A DNA stretch of 5,866 nt from contig LNEX01000295.1 in NCBI GenBank assembly GCA_001464165.1, positions 1 to 5,866 on the forward strand, in the 5' to 3' direction. A program made the position numbers and the translations under genes. Below, in pieces: positions 1 through 5,866 of the stretch (positions are counted from its first letter, which is position 1; each line of letters begins with the position of its first letter). The stretch comes from a bacterium Ga0077546 (lineage in GTDB: Bacteria > Cyanobacteriota > Vampirovibrionia > Obscuribacterales > Obscuribacteraceae). The notes under the pieces were generated by a model. The model saw only the letters and a list, made by a program, of their open reading frames with translations, made no database searches and had not been told where the DNA came from.

Positions 1-1
1 T

Positions 2-1453
2 ATTGGTGAAACGCAATTGCAGAAGTTCATTGATGAGGCACAGACTGCGCGATTTGTTGATTGGCCGCACGCACAATCGAACTACAAAGATGCAATTAAG
101 CAAGCGACAGCCATTGGTAAACCACCTGGTTTGTTGGCCGATCTTCATTGGGAGTTAGCTGATTCTTATCGTGTTCAGTCACTTGACCCTGGGCTAAATG
201 TGCAGCGAGAAAAACTGGCGCAAGATGCCATTGCCGAGTATGAGCAGGCTTTTCAGTATTTCAATCACGGCCCGCATCTGCGTTCATATGCTCTGGGCTT
301 GCTGGAGAATATGAGCCAGCTTTATATAAAAATGCCTGATGCTGATTTGAAGGCTAACCATTGCGATAAGACAGTTAATCAATTACGTCAGTTGATGAAA
401 GAAAAAAACTATGTTGCTTGCGCTAAGTTGGCTGAAGAGAATGGCGCCAAAACTGACGACGATAGCTATAATATCTACGCTGCTGAGGCTAATTTAAAGA
501 TTGGTATGAGTCTGCCACCAGCTCAAGGCAAGAAGTATTTGGCCCGGGCACTCTGGTACTACGACAGGTGCGAGAATTCTAGTGATAATCCAGCCCTCAA
601 GCCACTCAATGATACATTGGAAAAATTGCACTTGATGTGGCCTGTTGCAGATACATATGTGCATCTGGCTTACGATGAGCTGCTTAGTGGAGACCTTGTG
701 GCCGCTGCTGGCTACCTTAGTAACGCCCAGAGTAACGAATCTGAGCTCTTGAATTGGCCTGTTCAGAATGCTCTCGCCCTGAAAAAAACTAGCAGTTGTC
801 TCGTTGGTGACCCGAATAAAATTAAAGCCATTCCTCTTTTGGAGAGACAGTTAGCGATTTTAGAAGAAGCGCACGGTAAGAATGGCCCAAAACTTGAAGC
901 ATTGATGCTTAATCTAGCTAATTGCTATCGTGCTGCTGGTCAAGACACTCGTGCCATCAAGGCTTACCAGCGCTATTTCAGCATTGCTGCGCATAGTAAA
1001 TATTCTGATAATTCAAGCGTTGCCAGTTACTGCGATTTGCTTACTAAAAATCAGCGAGGCAAGGAAGTCCCCAAAATTTTGTTGAAACACATTCAGGCGG
1101 GCAGAGGAATAGACAAACACTCGCCTTTATACATGCTCTTGATTGAGGCCTACGCAAAGCAAAATATGAAGGCGGAAGCCGCTGATACACTGCGCATGTT
1201 GCTTGTTGCGCCTGAACTGCCTGACTGGGATGCCGAAGTGATAAGGGCTGAGCAAAATCATGCGCCTGTTTATTATGAGGCAAGATCGCTACCATTGTCA
1301 GGGGTGCGATCTGCGACGGTAGTTTATCGCAATGATCAAGCTGATCCATTTGGTGCCTATCCAGCAGCGACAAAGGTTGTCTCTACGAGACCTGAATTTG
1401 AGCCGATTAGAAATGAGAGTCACAAAGACGGTGCATCTGAATCAGGCTTTTGA
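2..1453 (+). CDS. TPR-repeat protein, 5' end missing (3' part of gene)
   Basis: The reading frame is open to the left edge: the codons before the TTG at 17 read I-G-E-T-Q with no stop. The gene therefore most likely begins outside the window, and TTG17 is not a convincing start. Counting residues from TTG17, the protein is largely helical. The clearest TPR unit lies at about residues 270-332 (KAIPLLERQLAILEE, then LMLNLANCYRAAGQDTRA), which has the spacing of kinesin-light-chain-like TPR_10/TPR_12 repeats. Weaker TPR-like helices occur near 20-80 and 365-395. The last 70 or so residues are not repeat-like; they are polar and contain DPFGAYPAA. No catalytic motif is visible, so a scaffold or protein-interaction role is inferred from the fold only. 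The stop lies 6 nt from the stop of the convergent calpain-like gene, with no independent terminator between them. The specific function and partner are unknown. Confidence 0.85.
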   Translation: MGETQLQKFIDEAQTARFVDWPHAQSNYKDAIKQATAIGKPPGLLADLHWELADSYRVQSLDPGLNVQREKLAQDAIAEYEQAFQYFNHGPHLRSYALGLLENMSQLYIKMPDADLKANHCDKTVNQLRQLMKEKNYVACAKLAEENGAKTDDDSYNIYAAEANLKIGMSLPPAQGKKYLARALWYYDRCENSSDNPALKPLNDTLEKLHLMWPVADTYVHLAYDELLSGDLVAAAGYLSNAQSNESELLNWPVQNALALKKTSSCLVGDPNKIKAIPLLERQLAILEEAHGKNGPKLEALMLNLANCYRAAGQDTRAIKAYQRYFSIAAHSKYSDNSSVASYCDLLTKNQRGKEVPKILLKHIQAGRGIDKHSPLYMLLIEAYAKQNMKAEAADTLRMLLVAPELPDWDAEVIRAEQNHAPVYYEARSLPLSGVRSATVVYRNDQADPFGAYPAATKVVSTRPEFEPIRNESHKDGASESGF

Positions 1454-1459
1454 AAGGGA

Positions 1460-2638
1460 CTAAATAAACGACCGGCAGACTGAACCATATGACTCTCTAA
1501 AGAGATCCATGTGCATTTTAAAGATTCCATCTTCAAGTGGCTCAAACTGCAAATGCCTAGGGTCTTCATCAAAAGTGAATTGATGAGACTTGTGACCATG
1601 CGGATTTCGAATAGTAATCATATTTCGAGCTGGTTCAAAACCAGTTATGGTGTAGGCATGATTTTCGAAAACTGGCACATGGCGACGCCCGATTCTACCA
1701 GATGTTCCGGCAGTGATCGGATTGCCGGAGCTAACGGCGCTATAAATAAAGGAAGCCAGTTCTTGGTTGTTAGAGTGTCCTGGGTGAATCACATCGGTTC
1801 TACATCCAGTGATGCAACTTAAGCCAACATGTAATCGGCTCAAATCACCATCGGACCCATTTGCACCCACATTGTTAGGAAATTTCTTGCGCTGCGCATA
1901 ATCTAAAAGTGATGCCCACAAGGCAGTGCATTTCACGCCTGCCCTGTCCAAATCGGCTTCTGTAATCTTGTATTCGGTGCCGTCCCCAGGGAAACGAACT
2001 ACATACGAGTCGCCATCACCGTAGGTAATCATTCTGGCGAGCATTCTTTGCCCCTTGGGCAATTGTGCTAGTGCTGACATGCCGCATTCAAACCAACAAT
2101 TGGGCGCGTCAGTTTGGTCGATGCCATTGGCACCCTCTCGAGCAATGTCTTCTGGTGTGAAAACAAATGCGCCCTTCTTTCTTATGGTCGTCATGCCACC
2201 ACTGGCTGCAGACGAGCCAAGGGTGGCAACTGCCGAAGAAGATGATGTAGCTCTGGTGCCTGCTGCTGTGCTACCAGTTGACGTGCCTGCTTTAGTACCC
2301 GTCGGGCCCAGGTAACCACTTGCTGTTTTGGCTAGCTCACATTCAGGGGTACCAGCAAAATTTGTAATTACATAGTCGAACAGTTGCTTAGCCCGAGCGT
2401 TGCGGCGAGCCGCGCTGTTAGCTAAACCAGCATAATAGTAAAGCCTGGCTTCAGGCTTGGCTGTGGTGAAGACTTTTTCAAAGGCGTTGGCCGAAGCTTC
2501 GTATTGCTTCTGGCTGTAGAGTTTCCAGGCGCCAACGGCATCTTCAGCTTTAACTGGATTAGAATGGGCGACGGACGCAGCTGTGAGTGCGATTAGAGCG
2601 GTAGATTTTAGGGCGGCCGATTTAATAATTTTATTCAT
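1460..2638 (-). CDS. Secreted calpain-like cysteine protease with TPR-like N-terminus
   Basis: The protein has 392 residues. Residues 1-26 (or 1-31) form a signal peptide: K-rich start, hydrophobic TALIALTAASVA, then likely cleavage after AHS or VKA. Residues 32-110 resemble a TPR pair (AWKLYSQKQYEASANAFEKV; YYYAGLANSAARRNARAKQLF). Residues 111-149 are a Ser/Thr/Gly/Ala-rich linker. Residues about 160-380 match the peptidase C2 (calpain) core. The oxyanion glutamine Q175 is six residues before the nucleophile C181 (QTDAPNCWF), as in calpains. W241-ASLLDYA matches the calpain W..LLEKAYAK helix, H327 lies in ENHAYTITGF, and N345 lies in RNPHG. The triad is complete, so an active protease acting outside the cytoplasm is inferred. 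The usual RNPWG tryptophan is replaced by histidine. There are seven cysteines outside the signal peptide. ATG2638 is chosen because the signal peptide starts there, although its Shine-Dalgarno is weak. The PagP-like gene ends 67 nt upstream. Substrate unknown. Confidence 0.85.
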   Translation of the reverse strand: MNKIIKSAALKSTALIALTAASVAHSNPVKAEDAVGAWKLYSQKQYEASANAFEKVFTTAKPEARLYYYAGLANSAARRNARAKQLFDYVITNFAGTPECELAKTASGYLGPTGTKAGTSTGSTAAGTRATSSSSAVATLGSSAASGGMTTIRKKGAFVFTPEDIAREGANGIDQTDAPNCWFECGMSALAQLPKGQRMLARMITYGDGDSYVVRFPGDGTEYKITEADLDRAGVKCTALWASLLDYAQRKKFPNNVGANGSDGDLSRLHVGLSCITGCRTDVIHPGHSNNQELASFIYSAVSSGNPITAGTSGRIGRRHVPVFENHAYTITGFEPARNMITIRNPHGHKSHQFTFDEDPRHLQFEPLEDGIFKMHMDLFRESYGSVCRSFI

Positions 2639-2705
2639 TATTATCTGTCAGTTTGCTACTCGTGTAGCTTACCTCGATGCCGCGCGCTTGTCACTCATTC
2701 GAGCC

Positions 2706-3296
2706 TTAGTCGAACTTAAATCTAAACTGTGCCGCACATACGGCTGAAGCCCCTCCAAAGGACGGTATGCAGGTTAAATCAACGGCTGTACGTTTACCCT
2801 CAATTGTTGCCAGGGGTAAAAGCAATGGCACTGGGGCGCCGCCTAGTGCTTTGTAGCCTGACACCAGGCCGACTTGCAGGCCTAGTTTGACTGGCCCTAC
2901 TTCATAGGGAGTGTAGTGATAGGTGGCATAAAAAGTATCGCGGTGGATACTGTTTTTGTAATAGCCAACAGCGAAGGCGCTCTCATCGTCGATGCGGCGC
3001 AATATGCCGATGCCATAGTTTCGCTCGTTATAGTTTCCATCGCGGTTTTGGTGATAGCTTAGAGCGCCGACCTGAAGCCATGTGTCTTTTTTGCTTTCTA
3101 GGTCAAAATTGAGTTTGCCTTCTCTTTTATCGAATGTAATGCCGGCGTCTTTCATTTGATCGCCGATTCTTTCGATATTGTCCCATTTTGGTAGAGACCA
3201 CGATTGCCGAGCGAGGTCGGCTCCTAATGCTTCTTTTTCGTCTTGTTTGACTATTGACTGAGTATCACCCTGTAGCAAAGCAGCCTGTTCTGACAT
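2706..3296 (-). CDS. PagP-like beta-barrel protein (lipid A palmitoyltransferase family), no signal peptide
   Basis: The protein has 196 residues. From about residue 72 to the end it follows the order of motifs of PagP, the outer-membrane enzyme that moves a palmitoyl chain from phospholipid to lipid A. These are SYH (H82, equivalent to catalytic His33), YNERNYG (89-95, PagP YNERPWG), YYKNS (112-116, PagP FKDS), GLVSGY (143-148), PVPLLLPLATI (155-165, PagP IPLPVLLPLASV), LTCIPS (174-179) and a strand ending FRFKF, typical of outer-membrane barrels. Catalytic Ser77 is kept as S116, but Asp76 is N115. Residues 1-70 are hydrophilic with an amphipathic stretch near 33-50 and no signal peptide. 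An in-frame stop lies eight codons upstream and no other start codon falls between, so ATG3296 with its GAGG ribosome site is well supported. It could be a divergent acyltransferase or a barrel with another role. Export and activity are unproven. Confidence 0.7.
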   Translation of the reverse strand: MSEQAALLQGDTQSIVKQDEKEALGADLARQSWSLPKWDNIERIGDQMKDAGITFDKREGKLNFDLESKKDTWLQVGALSYHQNRDGNYNERNYGIGILRRIDDESAFAVGYYKNSIHRDTFYATYHYTPYEVGPVKLGLQVGLVSGYKALGGAPVPLLLPLATIEGKRTAVDLTCIPSFGGASAVCAAQFRFKFD

Positions 3297-3301
3297 ATTA
3301 G

Positions 3302-3305
3302 CCTC
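3302..3305 (-). promoter_or_regulatory. Ribosome binding site of the PagP-like gene
   Basis: On the minus strand GAGG is followed by 5 nt and then ATG3296. This is the clearest Shine-Dalgarno in the window. It fixes the start of the PagP-like gene and so supports the conclusion that the protein really begins without a signal peptide. Confidence 0.6.
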
Positions 3306-3395
3306 AAGCGATTGGTATTACTGATTGGTGGGGGTTCGAATTTGAGGATATGTCGTGCCCGGAAAGGCAACAATGGTGGAATTACTACTAATATT

Positions 3396-3417
3396 AAATG
3401 CCAACAAAATGCCAATA
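3396..3417. repeat. Tandem 11-bp repeat (two copies) upstream of the PagP-like gene
   Basis: On the + strand, AAATGCCAACA (3396-3406) is directly followed by AAATGCCAATA (3407-3417), with 10 of 11 bases identical. The 11-bp period is about one helical turn, so two copies would face the same side of DNA. The pair lies about 100-120 bp upstream of ATG3296 in the only sizeable non-coding gap of the window. A pair of protein-binding half-sites is possible, but chance repetition in AT-rich DNA cannot be excluded. Confidence 0.4.
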
Positions 3418-3432
3418 AAATTTTGGAAATGT

Positions 3433-3477
3433 AGTATAAGAGACGAACTAGATTACGAATCTGCCATCGATTGCCAA
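3433..3477 (-). promoter_or_regulatory. Possible promoter region for the PagP-like gene
   Basis: The 190-nt gap between the DUF4384-like stop and ATG3296 is AT-rich and has no gene. Reading the minus strand, TTGGCA (3477-3472) is a 5/6 match to a sigma-70 -35 box, followed after 16 nt by the poor hexamer TAATCT (3455-3450). A better -10 candidate, TATACT (3438-3433), has no good -35 at the right distance. The region probably holds a promoter, but the exact boxes are uncertain. No Rho-independent terminator for the upstream gene is visible in the gap. Confidence 0.2.
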
Positions 3478-3486
3478 AGTCCTTAT

Positions 3487-4338
3487 TTAAATATGATTGA
3501 GCTGAATTTCTGCCACGAGCTTTTCGTTTGGCTCGATGTTTATCACGGTCACAGAACCTGCGCGATTTGCTGCTGGCTGCTGTTGCCGTTGCTGCTGTGG
3601 CGTGATCTTGTGACCAGCTAGTGGTCTTCTGTGGACTGCTCTGCGGACGCGGCTCTTGCTCGATCTTTTTTTCGTTGGAGCGCCAGGCACATAGTTTAGG
3701 TCTTTTGAGAAGTCTACTTCAGCGCCTTTGCTTTCGCTTTTAGCTTCTTCTGCAAAGTCTACTTGCTTGGTTTCGGCCTGACTGAACGCAACTAGGCAGT
3801 TCTGATTTTGAGTGGGCTCAGCGCTACTGAGGCCTTTTGCTATTTTTATGGTGTTGCCGGGTTCTTCCTTTAGAAGAGCGGCTTGTGAAAGCGGACGACG
3901 GGATAAGACAATGCGAATTATCTCAGTGCCAGGCATGGCATCTACGTCTAGGTATCCGCGTGTCGGCAGCAAGTATTGTCTCCCGGCCAAGACCTTGCCG
4001 TTGGGCTCATAGCTATTGGGAAAGAGTACTTTCTTTTGACCAGTCGTGCCTTTTTGCAGCACAACATAGGCGTAGCCTGTTATGTTTGGCACAATCTGAA
4101 AGCGAATCTCATCCCCTGCCATAAAATCAACTCTGTTATCTACCAGGCTTAGCTTCTTGTCGCGGCGCATTTGAATCCAATATTTCAAGCCAGTGTTAAT
4201 AGCTTCGCGAGGAGATTCTAGTTGTTCAAAAAACATACCCTTCGCGCTGCTTTGAGCTGCCGCTGGCAGAGCCTGGTTAATTAGTATCATTGATAATGCT
4301 AGCGATAATGCCAGAATTGACGAACCTGACTTTTTCAT
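3487..4338 (-). CDS. Secreted DUF4384-like protein, caspase partner
   Basis: The protein has 283 residues. Residues 1-28 form a classic signal peptide (MKKSGSS, hydrophobic ILALSLALSMILI, cleavage after PAAA). Residues about 50-150 fit a DUF4384-type beta-sandwich: F72-x-x-GDEIRFQIVP, then GYAYVVLQKG, KVLFPN, AGRQYLLP and a final strand IIRIVLSRRPL. In known proteins this module is often fused to or encoded beside caspase-like domains; its biochemical role is not established. The C-terminal part looks disordered and charge-segregated: an acidic stretch (189-213), a very basic stretch (223-244, ten Lys/Arg), a Gln-rich segment (248-254), then a short SVTVINIEP strand. ATG4338 is 4 nt after the caspase stop, with a purine-rich but weak ribosome site, so translational coupling with the caspase gene is likely. 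The location is presumably periplasmic or extracellular. Function unknown. Confidence 0.8.
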   Translation of the reverse strand: MKKSGSSILALSLALSMILINQALPAAAQSSAKGMFFEQLESPREAINTGLKYWIQMRRDKKLSLVDNRVDFMAGDEIRFQIVPNITGYAYVVLQKGTTGQKKVLFPNSYEPNGKVLAGRQYLLPTRGYLDVDAMPGTEIIRIVLSRRPLSQAALLKEEPGNTIKIAKGLSSAEPTQNQNCLVAFSQAETKQVDFAEEAKSESKGAEVDFSKDLNYVPGAPTKKRSSKSRVRRAVHRRPLAGHKITPQQQRQQQPAANRAGSVTVINIEPNEKLVAEIQLNHI

Positions 4339-4342
4339 TTTT

Positions 4343-5866
4343 CTATTTCTCTTTTTTGGAAGTTACTTTTCCAGTAGTGTCTTTTGCATTAGCATCTTTT
4401 GCAGCTATATCAATCAGACCCTTACCACTCCAAGAGCCAGAAAGCTTGGGTGTTTGTGTGTGCTTGAAATCACTCGATGCCTCTTGATTTACTTTTGCTG
4501 CAATCTGAGTAAAGATCTTACGAAAGTCGTCGTAGGCAGGATTTTTCTCTAAGGTATCTACGAATTGTCTGGTGAAGATACTATTCTTGTAGCGCTTTGA
4601 TTCCCACGAGCGTTCGGTGCTGTCGCTTGAGCTGATCATTAGTTGACGCTTTGAAATCACCAGTAATTCTGGATCGGCGTTTGAGTCTGATTTGGCCGCA
4701 TCACCTGGTGCTCCTAGGCCTCCGGCGTAGCAAGTGTCGAGTACAACGAAGACATGCTGCTTTTTCAGCTTGCTTCTGATCATGCGGGCAATGCTTTGCA
4801 TTGGCATAGAAGTAGTGAAGAGATTTTTGAGCTGTGTGTCATAGGTGACAATTGAGTTGAGGGCACCAATTGCTTTGTAGGCTGGTGTGCCATGGGAGGA
4901 AATGAAAAGTACGATTAGGTCATCAGGGTGAGCCAAGGTTGGTAGCCATTTTCCTGCTAGACAATCAATAATGGTGGCGCTGGTGGCATCACTATCTAGA
5001 AGCAGCTTGACGTGATCTTGCTTGAAACCGGCGCAATTGACAAGAAATTGCTGCATGTCTTTGGCATCTTTTGCTGGGTAGCGCAGGCGGGGCACTGCTG
5101 GATCGGCAAAACTGCCTACGCCGACAACGACAGCCCACTTGTCTGGAATATGCTCAACTGTTGCGATTGGTTCTTTTACCCCGAAGAGCGGATCGAGAAT
5201 TTGCGCCAGAGTTAGCAGGTGTGCAGCTTCGGTAGTGAGGCTGAGAGCATACTGGCGATCTTCTGTGGCGCCGGCTTTATTGCCTTGCTTGTGTCGGCAA
5301 TAAGAGCGCCATAGAGCTGCTTGCGCGGCCTCCAGGCGATTGCCTAGCTTGATTGGCGATGCTTGCAAGCCAGGTAGCGCTTCTGATAGATTGCGCTCGG
5401 CTTCTGCGTAGTTACCAGCAAGAGCGTTGACTACACCAATAGACTCTTTTGCAATGTATGGAAATTCTTTGCTTGCAGTTGTGGATAGCTCGCGTTTTGC
5501 ATTTTCGATGTGCTGTTTGGCTAGTTTCGGTTGGCTATTTAGTATATAAGCTAGTGCGAGGGCGCGATCAATAGTGCCTTTCTGTTCATCGCTTTTACTT
5601 TTTTCTCTAGCCGCGTTTAACCATTCGATTGCTTTGAGTGGTTGCTTTTCGGCGATGTACAGATCGCCTAGATAATAAGAGGCATAAGGTAGATTGGCGC
5701 TAAGTTCCAGTGATTTCTTTAGTTGTTCTTCGGCGCCTGAATATTCCCCAGACCAAAATGAAGCTGCGCCGGAGTAAAAGTGCAATGGAGCTCTCTGCTC
5801 GTTTGCTGCGGAGTTCGCATCGGCCAAGCTTATGGCCAGGCGAGCACTGTGTGATGCTTGCACTGG
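4343..5866 (-). CDS. TPR and caspase-like (peptidase C14) protease, N-terminus beyond window
   Basis: The frame is open to the right edge (a Pro codon precedes the GTG at 5863), so the 5' end is missing. Counting from GTG5863, residues 26-170 carry about four TPR units (for example HFYSGAASFWSGEYSGAEEQL and YYLGDLYIAEKQPLKAIEWL). Residues about 241-487 form a caspase-fold domain: WAVVVGVGSF (first strand), YPAKDAKDM, LIVLFISSHG with catalytic H324, YDTQ, and VFVVLDTCYAGG with catalytic C378. S322 (two before the His), D376 (two before the Cys) and D266 occupy positions that form the acidic S1 pocket in metacaspases, consistent with cleavage after Arg or Lys rather than Asp. The C-terminus is a Lys-rich tail. 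It is followed after 4 nt by the secreted DUF4384-like gene, which hints at an operon and perhaps export of both. Whether it carries a signal peptide cannot be seen. Confidence 0.9.
   Translation of the reverse strand, partial: PVQASHSARLAISLADANSAANEQRAPLHFYSGAASFWSGEYSGAEEQLKKSLELSANLPYASYYLGDLYIAEKQPLKAIEWLNAAREKSKSDEQKGTIDRALALAYILNSQPKLAKQHIENAKRELSTTASKEFPYIAKESIGVVNALAGNYAEAERNLSEALPGLQASPIKLGNRLEAAQAALWRSYCRHKQGNKAGATEDRQYALSLTTEAAHLLTLAQILDPLFGVKEPIATVEHIPDKWAVVVGVGSFADPAVPRLRYPAKDAKDMQQFLVNCAGFKQDHVKLLLDSDATSATIIDCLAGKWLPTLAHPDDLIVLFISSHGTPAYKAIGALNSIVTYDTQLKNLFTTSMPMQSIARMIRSKLKKQHVFVVLDTCYAGGLGAPGDAAKSDSNADPELLVISKRQLMISSSDSTERSWESKRYKNSIFTRQFVDTLEKNPAYDDFRKIFTQIAAKVNQEASSDFKHTQTPKLSGSWSGKGLIDIAAKDANAKDTTGKVTSKKEK

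Noticed and set aside
1044..1373. Minus-strand open frame of 109 codons inside the TPR gene
   Set aside because: It lies wholly antisense to a well-supported repeat protein and shows no motif or signal of its own.
1494..1505. TCTCT-AA-AGAGA inverted repeat near the end of the calpain-like gene
   Set aside because: It is inside coding sequence, AT-rich, has a 2-nt loop and no T-run, so it cannot act as an intrinsic terminator.
2055..2315. + strand open frame of 86 codons rich in Ala, Val and Pro
   Set aside because: It is the complement of the Ser/Thr/Gly/Ala linker and active-site region of the calpain-like gene; its composition is explained by that.
2655..2668. GCTAC-TCGT-GTAGC inverted repeat between the PagP-like and calpain-like genes
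   Set aside because: The stem is only 5 bp with no T-run on either strand, so it is not a credible terminator; chance is as likely.
3450..3462. AGATT-ACG-AATCT inverted repeat in the 190-nt gap
   Set aside because: It is a short, weak AT stem without a U-tract, unsuited as a terminator for the DUF4384-like gene, and is not convincing as an operator.
3355..3621. Open frame on the + strand with a hydrophobic, Cys-rich C-terminus
   Set aside because: Most of it is antisense to the DUF4384-like gene. The Leu/Cys-rich end is the complement of that gene's Gln-rich codons, and no ribosome site or family resemblance supports it.

Overview
The window is an almost fully coding stretch of bacterial DNA. 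It has two tetratricopeptide (TPR) proteins cut by the window edges, cleavable signal peptides, a PagP-like outer-membrane-barrel sequence and short intergenic gaps. These suggest a Gram-negative (diderm) bacterium with balanced base composition and an unusually eukaryote-like protein repertoire. The style (TPR-rich secreted proteins, a caspase, a DUF4384-type protein, a kinesin-light-chain-like TPR) resembles uncultured Obscuribacterales/Melainabacteria-type genomes. That placement is inference only; no marker gene is present.

Layout. Bases 2-1453 (+) hold the 3' part of a TPR protein gene. It converges, with a 6-nt gap, on four genes that are all on the minus strand. In their reading order, right to left, these are: (i) 5866-4343, a TPR plus caspase-like (peptidase C14) protein with its N-terminus beyond the window; (ii) 4338-3487, a secreted DUF4384-like protein starting 4 nt after the caspase stop; (iii) after a 190-nt AT-rich gap with a tandem 11-bp repeat, 3296-2706, a PagP-like beta-barrel protein (lipid A palmitoyltransferase fold) that oddly lacks a signal peptide; (iv) after a 67-nt gap, 2638-1460, a secreted protein with a short TPR-like N-terminus, a Ser/Thr/Gly/Ala linker and a calpain-like (peptidase C2) domain with complete Gln/Cys/His/Asn active-site residues.

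How they may work together. The caspase and DUF4384 genes very probably form an operon; DUF4384 modules are known companions of bacterial caspase domains. Whether the PagP-like and calpain-like genes belong to the same unit is open, because the 190-nt gap looks able to hold its own promoter. The striking point is that two different cysteine protease families best known from eukaryotic regulated proteolysis, caspase and calpain, lie in one short same-strand cluster with an envelope-lipid-enzyme-like protein. A secreted or periplasmic proteolytic system acting at the envelope is a reasonable hypothesis, but the sequence does not prove it.
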